A DNA stretch of 64,000 nt from Aliiglaciecola lipolytica (GTDB lineage: Bacteria; Pseudomonadota; Gammaproteobacteria; Enterobacterales; Alteromonadaceae): contig NZ_JAHKPT010000025.1 of the NCBI RefSeq assembly GCF_018860635.1, positions 41,673 through 105,672 on the forward strand, in the 5' to 3' direction. The stretch's first letter is position 1. Every line of letters begins with the position of its first letter. The translations under genes and the position numbers were made by a program. Below, piece after piece: positions 9,381-18,536 of the stretch. The notes below the pieces were generated by a model. That model searched no databases. It was not told the DNA's origin and saw only the letters and a program-made list of their open reading frames with translations.

Positions 9381-9419
9381 AAAATATAATTATTCACTTT
9401 TATTGCATATTTATAACAT
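9381..9419. promoter_or_regulatory. candidate ArgR operator next to argE (two ARG boxes)
   Basis: Two 18-bp segments (9381-9398 and 9402-9419) are separated by 3 bp, the spacing known for ArgR hexamer binding. The first has the perfect half-site ATTCA after a four-base A/T core. The second has TGCAT followed by an A/T core, four of five in the TGAAT half. The other half-sites are weak. Confidence 0.55.
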
Positions 9420-9490
9420 TGATGGCATGCTACGTCCATGCAACAAAGAACCAGTTTTAAACTGATTTTTAAACCTTAACGATCAATTAC

Positions 9491-9529
9491 AGTGCATATT
9501 GCCTGAAAATTGATGAATAGAGAATAAAT
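9491..9529. promoter_or_regulatory. second candidate ArgR operator, on the argC side
   Basis: TGCAT at 9493 and a perfect TGAAT half-site at 9514 lie exactly 21 bases apart, the centre-to-centre distance of paired ARG boxes (18 bp plus 3). The distal half-sites match poorly. Two pairs in one divergent region would let ArgR control argE and argC separately. Confidence 0.45.
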
Positions 9530-9708
9530 GAGAACTATGAGCACAAATAACTCCCTGCCTTGCTACGCTTGTACGTCTGTCCGACGAATCTAATTTTGGT
9601 TGCGTAGCACGCTCCTCTCCTTTGATATAGAAGAAGTTTTTAAAGGATTGGGGCGCTTTTTTTATTTTTCTAAGTTAACATTTTCAAAAATTATCGGTAA
9701 ACATCATT

Positions 9709-10737
9709 ATGTTGAAAGCATGTGTAATCGGAGCAAGTGGATATACAGGCGCAGAACTCGCCAGAATATTAACCTTGCATCCTAAATTTGAGCTAGCAGG
9801 ATTGTTTGTTTCGCAAAACAGTCAAGATGCAAATAAAGCTTTAAGTCAGCTCCACCCCTCTTTAAGCGGTTTAGTCGACACTAAGGTTTTACCCATTAAT
9901 GATGGTCTGTTAAGCGAGCTCGCAGATTCTTTAGATGCCATATTTTTAGCCACACCTCACGAAGCCAGCCACGACTGGATGCCTATATTAACGGCAGGAA
10001 AAGCAAAAATATTCGATTTATCAGGGGCGTTCAGAATTAAAGATGCAGACGTGTTTGCAGACTTTTATGGATTTGCACACCAGCATAAACCGTTACTTGA
10101 AAAAGCGGTCTACGGGTTAGCTGAATGGAATGCAGCGTCTATTGCTGAGGCATCGCTAGTAGCAGTGCCAGGTTGCTACCCTACAGCTTCGCTATCAGCG
10201 CTCAAGCCTTTGTTTAATTCAAATCTGTTAGACAGCCAGCATCGTCCAATTATTAATGCGGTATCTGGTGTTAGTGGTGCGGGAAGAAAAGCCGCTTTGG
10301 GAAATAGCTATTGCGAAGTGAGCCTGCAAGCATATGGTGTTCTTGGCCATCGCCACCAGCCAGAAATTAGCCAAGCCTTAGGTACCGACGTTATATTTAC
10401 TCCCCATTTAGGTAATTTTAAGCGCGGAATATTGGCCACAATTACGGTGAAAACAGTTGCTGGCACCAGCAAAGAGCAAGTATCGGATGCTTACCAAAAA
10501 GCCTACAGTGATAAACCTATTATCCGTTTACTAAATCATTTTCCTAAGTTAGATGATGTAGTGAATACTGCGCACTGTGATCTGCATTGGAAGTTAGATG
10601 AAAAATCTGGATATTTAGTCATTGGCAGTGCCATCGACAACTTGTTAAAAGGTGCAGCATCTCAAGCAATTCAATGTGCTAACTTAAGTTTCGGTTTTGC
10701 ATCTCCTACTGGATTAATTGCTGAGGTGAGTAAATGA
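9709..10737 (+). CDS. argC: N-acetyl-gamma-glutamyl-phosphate reductase
   Basis: This NADPH-dependent enzyme reduces N-acetylglutamyl phosphate to the semialdehyde, step three of arginine synthesis. It has 342 residues (E. coli 334). The Rossmann start VIGASGYTGAELARIL and the catalytic Cys156 in VPGCYPTAS are clear, as is the His-rich GVLGHRHQPEI segment. It is the first gene of argCBFGHA. Its end overlaps the argB start by four bases (ATGA), which implies coupled translation. Confidence 0.96.
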   Translation: MLKACVIGASGYTGAELARILTLHPKFELAGLFVSQNSQDANKALSQLHPSLSGLVDTKVLPINDGLLSELADSLDAIFLATPHEASHDWMPILTAGKAKIFDLSGAFRIKDADVFADFYGFAHQHKPLLEKAVYGLAEWNAASIAEASLVAVPGCYPTASLSALKPLFNSNLLDSQHRPIINAVSGVSGAGRKAALGNSYCEVSLQAYGVLGHRHQPEISQALGTDVIFTPHLGNFKRGILATITVKTVAGTSKEQVSDAYQKAYSDKPIIRLLNHFPKLDDVVNTAHCDLHWKLDEKSGYLVIGSAIDNLLKGAASQAIQCANLSFGFASPTGLIAEVSK

Positions 10738-11528
10738 AAGTAAAAGTTATCAAAGTTGGTGGTGCATTTTTAGATGACCCAAGTATTTCCGCAGACTTTT
10801 TTGCCGCGCTTTATGCCGCTCAAGAACAACAGCCAATAGTGTTAGTTCATGGTGGTGGCAGCAGTGTTGAGAAGCTTTTAAAAAATCTGTCACTTAGCAG
10901 TCATAAACTAAATGGTCTGAGAGTCACGCCGAAATCACAAATTGATTATGTCGTCGGTGCTTTAGCCGGCACAGCCAATAAAAACTTGTGTGCATTAGCG
11001 AAAAAAAGTGGACTTATCCCTGTGGGATTAAGTTTATTGGATGGTAACATTACCAATTGCCATCAAATCAGTGAAGAATTAGGCAATGTAGGTTCTGCAG
11101 AGCCTATTGATCAAACTTTACTGACGACTCTGTTGGCAGCTGGCTTTTTACCCATAGTGAGCTCCATTGGAGCAGATGACCAGGGTGAATTGCTTAATAT
11201 CAACGCCGATCAAGCAGCAACAGCCATTGCCAAACTGCTTAATGCACAACTAGTTTTGTTATCAGATGTAGCAGGTGTGCTCGATCAGAATAAGTCACTT
11301 ATTAATAAACTCACGTCTGACGATATTGAAACTTTGATATCAGATGGTGTTATTCGCGATGGTATGACAGTGAAAGTAGAAGCGGCATTAGATGCGGCGA
11401 ATCAAATAGGACAGTCTGTGACTATAGCAAGTTGGAAAAACCTTGATATTTTAACCCAAGATACTCCAACTGAAGAAAACGCTTCTGCAGGAACAACCAT
11501 TTTCCCATCGTCTAAGGAAAACAAATGA
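10734..11528 (+). CDS. argB: acetylglutamate kinase
   Basis: An amino-acid-kinase fold enzyme of 264 residues (E. coli 258) that phosphorylates N-acetylglutamate with ATP. The N-terminal KVGGAFLDD, the phosphate-binding LVHGGGSSVEKLL, the substrate region around NINADQAATAIA and the ATP-site LLSDVAGVLD are all in order. The short form, lacking the N-terminal helix of arginine-inhibited hexameric NAGKs, suggests a dimer that is not strongly feedback-inhibited; this last point is inferred. It overlaps argC and argF by four bases each. Confidence 0.95.
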   Translation: MKVKVIKVGGAFLDDPSISADFFAALYAAQEQQPIVLVHGGGSSVEKLLKNLSLSSHKLNGLRVTPKSQIDYVVGALAGTANKNLCALAKKSGLIPVGLSLLDGNITNCHQISEELGNVGSAEPIDQTLLTTLLAAGFLPIVSSIGADDQGELLNINADQAATAIAKLLNAQLVLLSDVAGVLDQNKSLINKLTSDDIETLISDGVIRDGMTVKVEAALDAANQIGQSVTIASWKNLDILTQDTPTEENASAGTTIFPSSKENK

Positions 11529-12433
11529 AACAGGACCTATTAACGTTTAAAGATTGGAGTTCGCAGGATTTAAATAATTTGTTGGCGCTAGCGGCAAAAA
11601 TTAAAGCTGCGCCTGAAGAACACAATCAAGTTTTGGCTGGAAAATCAATTGCGGCTTTGTTCGAGAAACCCTCTTTGCGTACCCGTGTTAGTTTTGATAT
11701 TGGTATCAATAAACTCGGTGGACACATGGTTTACCTTGACTCCCAGGCTGGTAAACTAGCTGGCCGAGAAGACGCCAAAGACACAGCAGCAAATTTAGCT
11801 TGTTGGGCAGATGCGATTGTTGCCAGAGTGTTTAGTCATGATACCTTAGTGCAGTTTAGTCAAGCTTCTAAAGTACCGGTAATCAACGCGTTATGCGACC
11901 TCTATCACCCGTGCCAAGCAATAGCTGATTTTCTCACCTTACAAGAAACCTATGGTTCATTAGAAAACTTAACCTTAGCTTATGTAGGTGATGGCAATAA
12001 CGTTACCCATTCACTATTGCTGGTTGGCGCTATACTAGGGGTGAATATCGTTAGTGTTACCCCTGCAGGTTACGAAGTTGATCAAGGGATATTTGAATTA
12101 AGCCAAAAAATTGCAGAAAAATCTGGTGCAAAAATCATCCAAAGTAATAACGTCGAAGACGCTAAAGGTGCCAATGTACTTTATGCTGATACGTGGTTAT
12201 CAATGGGAGATGAAACACCGTTATCAGATATTAAACGCATTTTTGACCCATACAAAGTCGACGAAGCTATGATGGCATTAACCGGTGCACAATATGTTAT
12301 GCATTGCCAACCCGCTCATCGTGATTTAGAAATTAGCGGTACTTTAATTGATAGCGATAAATCATTATTAATGCAACAAGCTGAAAATAGAATGCATGGC
12401 CAAAATGCCATTCTAGTAACGTTGTTAGCTTAA
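11525..12433 (+). CDS. argF: ornithine carbamoyltransferase
   Basis: Transfers a carbamoyl group to ornithine to give citrulline. It has 302 residues. The carbamoyl-phosphate loop reads PSLRTRVSF instead of the commoner STRTR, and the ornithine-site motif is HCQPAHR (Cys261, Gln262) where the family norm is HCLP. YHPCQAIADFLT is intact. Because argE and argC-argB are present, the substrate should be free ornithine rather than an acyl-ornithine, but the changed HCLP motif is worth a check. It overlaps argB by four bases, and argG follows after 94 bases. Confidence 0.9.
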   Translation: MKQDLLTFKDWSSQDLNNLLALAAKIKAAPEEHNQVLAGKSIAALFEKPSLRTRVSFDIGINKLGGHMVYLDSQAGKLAGREDAKDTAANLACWADAIVARVFSHDTLVQFSQASKVPVINALCDLYHPCQAIADFLTLQETYGSLENLTLAYVGDGNNVTHSLLLVGAILGVNIVSVTPAGYEVDQGIFELSQKIAEKSGAKIIQSNNVEDAKGANVLYADTWLSMGDETPLSDIKRIFDPYKVDEAMMALTGAQYVMHCQPAHRDLEISGTLIDSDKSLLMQQAENRMHGQNAILVTLLA

Positions 12434-12527
12434 AATTGAGTGACTCGAAGTTCATTTTAAAAAATCAATCTGTTGAAGCTGATTTGTTCAAACTACAAAT
12501 CAACACAAGTTTATTTAGGAAATAGTT

Positions 12528-13760
12528 ATGTCAAAACCCGACGTTAAAAAAGTTGTTTTAGCCTATTCAGGCGGCTTAGATACCTCTGCCATTATTCCAT
12601 GGTTGAAAGAAAATTATGATTGTGAAGTAGTCGCCTTTGCGGCAGATGTTGGCCAAGGCGATGAAGAATTAGAAGGTCTTCGTGAAAAAGCCATTAAAAC
12701 CGGTGCCAGCGAATGTTATATCGTTGATTTGAAAGAAGAGTTTGTTGCTGACTATATTTATCCAACAATCAAAACTGGCGCGGTATACGAAGGAGAATAT
12801 TTACTAGGTACTTCAATGGCTCGTCCAGTAATTGCGAAAGCACAAGTAGAAATTGCCCGTAAAGTAGGCGCAGACGCGCTATGCCACGGTTGTACTGGTA
12901 AAGGTAACGACCAAGTACGTTTCGAAAGTACTTTTGCAGCTCTAGCACCTGACTTACAAGTTATTGCACCTTGGCGTGAGTGGGATATGGTTTCACGTGA
13001 AGACTTATTAGATTACCTAGCAAAACGTGATATTAAAACCAGTGCTTCTGCCACTAAAATATACAGCCGTGATGCAAACGCTTGGCACATCTCTCATGAA
13101 GGTGGTGAATTAGAGGATCCTTGGTGTGAACCAACCAAAGGCATTTGGACCATGACCGTCGATCCAGAAGATGCGCCAGACAAGCCAGAAAGCGTTTCCC
13201 TAAGTTTTGATAAAGGACAACTTACTACAGTTAACGGTGTTGCTCTTTCGCCATATAACGCGCTAGTTGAACTGAACAAAATTGCAGCCAAACATGGTGT
13301 TGGCCGAATCGATATCGTTGAAAACCGCTTAGTCGGCATGAAGTCTCGTGGATGTTATGAAACTCCTGGCGGCACAGTCATTATGGCTGCGTATAAAGCG
13401 CTAGAGTGCATGGTTTTAGATAAAGCAGCATTAAAACACCGTGAATATTTAGGTTTAGAGTTTTCACACGTGATGTATGACGGACGTTGGTTTACTGCTC
13501 TTTCCGACTCATTGTTAGCAGGTGCCGAAGTATTTGCGCAACAAGTTACTGGTGACATCGTCATTAAGCTATATAAAGGTCGCGCTACTGTTACTCAACG
13601 TCGTTCACCAAATAGCTTGTATTCAGAAGATTTTGCCACCTTCGGACAAGACGATGTGTATGACCAAAAACATGCTGAAGGATTTATTCGTTTGTTCAGC
13701 TTATCAAGTCGTATTGCAACCTTAAATAAAAAAGCGCGCGACGCGAATAAAGGAAACTAG
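12528..13760 (+). CDS. argG: argininosuccinate synthase
   Basis: Joins citrulline and aspartate with ATP. It has 410 residues and the N-terminal PP-loop [15 protein letters not shown] typical of the class, plus the conserved segments [27 protein letters not shown] and [25 protein letters not shown] precedes the ATG. It shares the operon with argCBF upstream and argH, which begins 2 bases after its stop. Confidence 0.97.
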   Translation: MSKPDVKKVVLAYSGGLDTSAIIPWLKENYDCEVVAFAADVGQGDEELEGLREKAIKTGASECYIVDLKEEFVADYIYPTIKTGAVYEGEYLLGTSMARPVIAKAQVEIARKVGADALCHGCTGKGNDQVRFESTFAALAPDLQVIAPWREWDMVSREDLLDYLAKRDIKTSASATKIYSRDANAWHISHEGGELEDPWCEPTKGIWTMTVDPEDAPDKPESVSLSFDKGQLTTVNGVALSPYNALVELNKIAAKHGVGRIDIVENRLVGMKSRGCYETPGGTVIMAAYKALECMVLDKAALKHREYLGLEFSHVMYDGRWFTALSDSLLAGAEVFAQQVTGDIVIKLYKGRATVTQRRSPNSLYSEDFATFGQDDVYDQKHAEGFIRLFSLSSRIATLNKKARDANKGN

Positions 13761-13762
13761 TC

Positions 13763-15139
13763 ATGGGTTTATGGGGAGGCCGCTTTCAAGAGGGCAGCAG
13801 TAATATGTTCAAACAGGTCAACGACTCGTTGCCCTTTGATCGGATTTTGGCCAGCCAAGATATTCGCGGTTCAATTGTGTGGTCACGTGCCATTGCTAAA
13901 GCAGGTGTATTGACCACTCAAGAACAGCAACAAATAGAAGCTGCTTTAAATGAATTGCTAAGCAAAGCCGAAGCAGATGAATTGGATTTTGATGCCAGTA
14001 GTGAAGAAGATATTCACAGTTTCATTGAGTCTGCGTTAATTGAAAAACTTGGTGATCTGGGAAGAAAGCTTCATACCGGTCGCAGTCGTAACGATCAAGT
14101 CGCTACCGACTTTCGATTGTGGTGTAAAGAGCACCTAGAAAGCTTGAAAGACGATTTACTGGCAATCAAAAGTGCGCTGGTATTGTCTGCTGATCGCAAC
14201 AGAGACGTCATCTTACCTGGTTACACCCATTTGCAACGAGCTCAACCAGTACGATACCCGCATTGGTGTTTGGCTTATGTTGAGATGATCAAACGCGACA
14301 TTAGTCGTTTAGAGGATTTGCTGGTAAGAATGAATCAATGCCCATTAGGCAGTGGCGCGCTAGCCGGCACGGTTTACGCCATTGATCGTCAGGAAATTGC
14401 TGAACAGCTGAGCTTTGGCTCTCCTTGCGCCAACAGTTTAGACGCCGTATCCGATCGAGACTATGTTTTAGAACTATTGTTTTGTGCCAGTACTTCAATG
14501 ATGCATTTATCGCGCATGGCTGAAGATCTTATTTTCTTTAACTCTGGCGAAGCCGGCTTTATCACCCTTGGTGATGCAGTCACTTCAGGCTCGTCATTAA
14601 TGCCGCAAAAGAAAAATCCAGATGCATTAGAATTAATGCGCGGAAAATGCGGCAGAGTATTTGGAAGCTTACAAGGCTTGTTGGTTACCATGAAGGGTCT
14701 TCCCTTGGCTTATAACAAAGACATGCAAGAAGACAAAGAAGGTGCCTTTGATGCAGTTAATCAATGGCATATCTGTTTGTGTATCGCTGCAGAAGTGGTA
14801 GACACTATTGAGTTAGATGCTCAACGGACTGCTCAGGCGGCCAAACAAGGTTATGCCAATGCTACCGAAATGGCAGATTACCTTGTTGCTAAAGGTATTC
14901 CATTTAGGACGGCACACGATATTTCTGGTCAAATTGTTCTAGCAGCCATTGAGCAAAACAAACCCATTGAAAATTTAAGCATAGCTGAATTGCAAACCTT
15001 CAGTTCAGTAATTGAAGATGATGTATATGCTGTATTAGAGCTTGAATACTTAGTGGACAAACGCAATATTTTGGGTGGCACAGGTGCTCATCCAGTGTTT
15101 GCAGCCCTTGATGCAGAACTGAAAAGTTTAAAGAGCTGA
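13763..15139 (+). CDS. argH: argininosuccinate lyase
   Basis: Splits argininosuccinate into arginine and fumarate, the last step of arginine synthesis. It has 458 residues, matching E. coli ArgH (457). The fumarase/lyase superfamily signature [16 protein letters not shown] holds the mobile catalytic serine. The N-terminal [20 protein letters not shown] and [11 protein letters not shown] segments are typical. It ends at normal length and is not fused to an acetyltransferase domain as in the ArgH(A) proteins of Vibrio and Moritella. argA starts 10 bases downstream. Confidence 0.97.
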   Translation: MGLWGGRFQEGSSNMFKQVNDSLPFDRILASQDIRGSIVWSRAIAKAGVLTTQEQQQIEAALNELLSKAEADELDFDASSEEDIHSFIESALIEKLGDLGRKLHTGRSRNDQVATDFRLWCKEHLESLKDDLLAIKSALVLSADRNRDVILPGYTHLQRAQPVRYPHWCLAYVEMIKRDISRLEDLLVRMNQCPLGSGALAGTVYAIDRQEIAEQLSFGSPCANSLDAVSDRDYVLELLFCASTSMMHLSRMAEDLIFFNSGEAGFITLGDAVTSGSSLMPQKKNPDALELMRGKCGRVFGSLQGLLVTMKGLPLAYNKDMQEDKEGAFDAVNQWHICLCIAAEVVDTIELDAQRTAQAAKQGYANATEMADYLVAKGIPFRTAHDISGQIVLAAIEQNKPIENLSIAELQTFSSVIEDDVYAVLELEYLVDKRNILGGTGAHPVFAALDAELKSLKS

Positions 15140-15149
15140 GGAACGAAAG

Positions 15150-16466
15150 ATGGTGATGTCAGACATTGATGGCGTTAGGTTGTTTCGCAACTCAGCACCC
15201 TATATTAATTCTCATAGGGGCAAAACGTTTGTTTTAATGTTTGGTGGCGAGGCCGTTGAGGATGTTAATTTTCCTAACATTATCAATGATATAGCCTTGC
15301 TCAACAGTTTGGGTGTGAAGCTTGTTTTAGTGCACGGTGCAAGGCCACAAATCGATCAGCGCATTGCATTAAGAGGGGTTGAAAAACGTTTCAACAATAA
15401 TATTCGTCTCACCGACAAACAAACCTTGGAATCTGTAAAAGACGCTGCAGGCTCGGTGCGCTCGCAAATCGAGGCACTATTAACCATGGGGCTAGCTAAC
15501 TCGCCAATGCACGGAGCTCATATTCGTGTGTGTTCTGGTAATTTGGTTGTGGCTATGCCCATGGGCGTTAGAGAAGGCGTCGATTTTGAGCATACCGGTG
15601 TGGTAAGACGAATTGACGTGATGGGCATCAACGATCATCTTCAGGATGGTTCAATCGTATTGCTTTCCCCCATGGGTTACTCGTCTACGGGCGAAGTCTT
15701 CAACTTATCTCATGAAGATGTCGCCACACAGGCTGCCATCAGCTTAAACGCCGATAAGTTGATTGTTTTTTCTGAACATCAGGGCATTTTAGATGAAACA
15801 GGAAAGCTGCGTCGTAATATCGATTCAGCCCAATTATCTGATTTGCTTGAAGAAGGTGCCAGAGAAGACCAGTTAGGAATATTGGATGCCATTAACCAGA
15901 CAATAGCCGCTGATATTCCTCGCTGTCACTGTGTCAGTTACAAAAAGGACGGCGCCTTATTGCAGGAGTTGTTCACCCGTGACGGTTCAGGCTCGCTTGT
16001 TTCTAAACGCCATTACGAGCAACTTAGAAAAGCACGAATTGAAGATGTGGGCGGGATCCTACAACTGATCAATCCTCTCGAAGAAAAAGGTATTCTGGTT
16101 AAACGTTCTCGAGAACTCCTTGAAGCGGAAATTGAACAGTTCACGGTCATAGAGCGAGACGGTATGATTATCGCCTGTGCTGCCTTTTATCCTTACCCGC
16201 AGGATGGTACTGGTGAGCTTGCCTGTGTTGCTACCCATGGTGATTATCGCGGCAAAAGTCGTGCTGAACGTCTGCTCGAAGCAATTCGACAAGATGCCAT
16301 TGAGCAGGGTTTAGAGAGTATTTTTGTGCTGACGACAGTGACTGCACATTGGTTTCAAGAACAAGGATTCGTTTTGGCCAGCATTGATGCGCTGCCTGAA
16401 TCGAAAAAGTTGTTATATAACTTTCAAAGAAATTCGAAAGTATTTGTAATGGCCCTTGATAAATAA
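15150..16466 (+). CDS. argA: N-acetylglutamate synthase (amino-acid kinase-like plus GNAT)
   Basis: Makes N-acetylglutamate from glutamate and acetyl-CoA, the committed first step. It has 438 residues (E. coli 443). The N-terminal amino-acid-kinase-like part (about 1-280, with FVLMFGGEAV and LVHGARPQID) binds the feedback inhibitor arginine in this family. The C-terminal GNAT acetyltransferase (about 290-438) contains AACAAFYPY, the acetyl-CoA segment YRGKSRAERLLEAI and WFQEQGF. GAGGAA lies ahead of the ATG. As the last gene of argCBFGH-argA it completes the pathway inside one transcript. Confidence 0.95.
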   Translation: MVMSDIDGVRLFRNSAPYINSHRGKTFVLMFGGEAVEDVNFPNIINDIALLNSLGVKLVLVHGARPQIDQRIALRGVEKRFNNNIRLTDKQTLESVKDAAGSVRSQIEALLTMGLANSPMHGAHIRVCSGNLVVAMPMGVREGVDFEHTGVVRRIDVMGINDHLQDGSIVLLSPMGYSSTGEVFNLSHEDVATQAAISLNADKLIVFSEHQGILDETGKLRRNIDSAQLSDLLEEGAREDQLGILDAINQTIAADIPRCHCVSYKKDGALLQELFTRDGSGSLVSKRHYEQLRKARIEDVGGILQLINPLEEKGILVKRSRELLEAEIEQFTVIERDGMIIACAAFYPYPQDGTGELACVATHGDYRGKSRAERLLEAIRQDAIEQGLESIFVLTTVTAHWFQEQGFVLASIDALPESKKLLYNFQRNSKVFVMALDK

Positions 16467-16528
16467 ACAGCCTTCTTATCTTGATGTGGGCTGAGCTCAA
16501 ATTGCGAAACTATTTGACTGCGACAACA

Positions 16529-16559
16529 CTGCCAACTATTTAACATAAATAGTTGGCAG
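16529..16559. terminator. long hairpin between convergent argA and maeA
   Basis: A perfect 13-bp inverted repeat (16529-16541 with 16547-16559) with a 5-base loop starts 62 bases after argA and ends 9 bases before the maeA stop. It lacks a T-run on either strand but is well placed to end both transcripts. Confidence 0.6.
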
Positions 16560-16567
16560 TAAATCGA

Positions 16568-18256
16568 TTAAATACTAGTACGTTTGTATTGACGATATTT
16601 AGGGTTCCAGAAATTAGCTTCAATACTAGCTCGTAAAGCTTCGTCAGAGGTCTCTAAAGCCAAACCTTGTTGTTGCGCAACCTTGCCTACTGCAAATGCA
16701 ATCTTTTTACTCAGACTAGCAATGTCGGTTAAAGGCGGTAACAAAGATCCCTCACCTTCACTTGCTAGTGGCGAAGCAAGTGCTAAGGCTTCACTGGTTG
16801 CCATTAACATTTCTTCACTGACCAATCGAGCTTTTGTGGCCACCACACCCAAACCAATTCCTGGAAAGATATAACTATTATTACATTGGGCAATGGGGAA
16901 AATACTGCCGTTATATGCAACAGGAGCAAAGGGACTTCCGGTAGCGATAATAACTTGGCCGTTGGTCCATTCAATAACTTGCTCGGGTCTTGCTTCAACC
17001 TGACGGGATGGATTACTTAATGGGAAAATAATCGGCAAATCACAATTCGCTTTCATTCCGCGAATAACTTCTTCAGTAAATAGACCTGGCTGTCCGGAAA
17101 CCCCAATTAGAATGTCTGGTTTTGCATGCGTAACTACGTCTAACAAGCTCGCCCATTCATTTTCAGTATTCCACTGCTTAATCACCTCAGGATTTTGTAC
17201 TAACTTTTGCTGGAAGTCGCGAAGGCCCTGCATACCATCAGTTAACAAGCCAAAGCGGTCAATCATGAACACTTGCTGTCTAGCTTGAGCGTCGCTAATT
17301 CCCTCCTGGCACATACGACTGATGATCATTTCTGCAATACCACATCCTGCAGAACCTGAACCCACAAATACCACTTTTTGCGCACTTAATTTAACACCTT
17401 TGCTCAAACAAGCTGCGAGGATTGAACCTAGAGTAACCGCTGCTGTACCTTGAATATCATCGTTAAAACAGCAGACCTGCTCACGGTAACGTTCCAATAA
17501 TGGCATGGCATTAGGCTGTGCAAAGTCTTCAAACTGAATCAAAACGTCAGGCCAACGTTTGTGGGCTGCTTGAATAAACATATCGACAAATTCATTATAT
17601 TCATCGCCAGTAATACGTTTATGACGCGCGCCCATGTACATAGGATCGTCGAGCAATTTTTGATTATTTGTCCCTACATCCAACATCACCGGTAAAGTAT
17701 ACGCAGGACTAATTCCGCCACATGCGGTATACAGTGACAATTTACCAATGGGTATACCCATTCCACCAATTCCTTGGTCACCTAAGCCCAAGATCCGCTC
17801 ACCATCAGTTACCACAATGACTTTTACTTTACGTTTAGTGGCATTACGCAGAATATCGTCTATTTGCGTTCGTTCAGAATATGAAATAAATAAACCACGA
17901 GAACTGCGATAAATATCCGAAAACTGTTCGCAAGCATCCCCAACCGTCGGGGTGTAAATAATCGGCATCATTTCATCGATATGAGACTGCACTAATCGAT
18001 AAAACAAGGTTTCATTATTGTCTTGTATCGCGCGCAAATAAATATGCTTGTTAATGGGTGAGGAAAAACTGGAATATTGCATATAAGCCCGTTCGACCTG
18101 CTCTTCAATGCTTTCATAGCGTGGCGGCAACAAACCGGTCAAATTGAAGTTTTCACGTTCTTTGGCGGTAAACGCACTACCTTTATTTAACAGCGGCGTC
18201 TCAAGTAGTGAAGGGCCAGAATGGGGAATATACAAGTATTTAGAAGTATTGCTCAT
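16568..18256 (-). CDS. maeA: NAD-linked malic enzyme
   Basis: Oxidatively decarboxylates malate to pyruvate and CO2 with NAD. It has 562 residues (E. coli MaeA 565). Conserved blocks are the [25 protein letters not shown] region near 85-105, [15 protein letters not shown], the metal-binding EDFAQPNA and [14 protein letters not shown], and the dinucleotide fold [15 protein letters not shown]. The length and these motifs place it with MaeA (SfcA) rather than the longer MaeB, which carries a phosphotransacetylase domain. It stands alone between convergent argA and upstream mrcA. Confidence 0.94.
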   Translation of the reverse strand: MSNTSKYLYIPHSGPSLLETPLLNKGSAFTAKERENFNLTGLLPPRYESIEEQVERAYMQYSSFSSPINKHIYLRAIQDNNETLFYRLVQSHIDEMMPIIYTPTVGDACEQFSDIYRSSRGLFISYSERTQIDDILRNATKRKVKVIVVTDGERILGLGDQGIGGMGIPIGKLSLYTACGGISPAYTLPVMLDVGTNNQKLLDDPMYMGARHKRITGDEYNEFVDMFIQAAHKRWPDVLIQFEDFAQPNAMPLLERYREQVCCFNDDIQGTAAVTLGSILAACLSKGVKLSAQKVVFVGSGSAGCGIAEMIISRMCQEGISDAQARQQVFMIDRFGLLTDGMQGLRDFQQKLVQNPEVIKQWNTENEWASLLDVVTHAKPDILIGVSGQPGLFTEEVIRGMKANCDLPIIFPLSNPSRQVEARPEQVIEWTNGQVIIATGSPFAPVAYNGSIFPIAQCNNSYIFPGIGLGVVATKARLVSEEMLMATSEALALASPLASEGEGSLLPPLTDIASLSKKIAFAVGKVAQQQGLALETSDEALRASIEANFWNPKYRQYKRTSI

Positions 18257-18440
18257 TAGAGGTATTTTTTTTCCAGTTTTCTCTTTGTTATCAAGAGGAT
18301 TTAAAGTGATTAGGTGTCAAGTAATAGCAAGTTTAACGAATATTCAGCTAAACTCAGTATCAATTTGTCTGGTCAGATGTGCATCAGAATTATTTATCTA
18401 ATAACTCATCCATTTTCGCTCAATTTAAATGCGCCTCCGG

Positions 18441-18481
18441 CTCCTAAGTTAGCTACCAATTTACATTAGCGAACTTAGGAG
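18441..18481. terminator. hairpin between mrcA and maeA
   Basis: Arms 18441-18453 and 18469-18481 pair at 12 of 13 positions around a 15-base loop. It lies 56 bases after the end of mrcA and 184 bases before the maeA start, all on the minus strand. It could end the mrcA transcript; there is no T-run. The rest of the 280-base gap shows nothing I recognise. Confidence 0.45.
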
Positions 18482-18536
18482 TAAGGAACATTTGTTCTTA
18501 TATATACGTTTGAAAAGTGAAACTTCCCTATCGGAT

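Larger units (their letters stand above)
9372..9708. other. argE-argC divergent control region
   Basis: These 337 bases hold two pairs of candidate ARG boxes (listed separately). The stretch at about 9650-9670 (GGGGCGC followed by a T-rich run) resembles half of a terminator, but I could not find a convincing matching arm. A 61-codon frame starting with TTG at 9600 overlaps argC and has no support as a gene. Confidence 0.5.

Noticed and set aside
9600..9785. 61-codon frame with TTG start before argC, a possible arginine leader peptide
   Set aside because: It overlaps argC by 77 bases in another frame, contains few Arg codons and has no paired terminator/antiterminator that I could draw.
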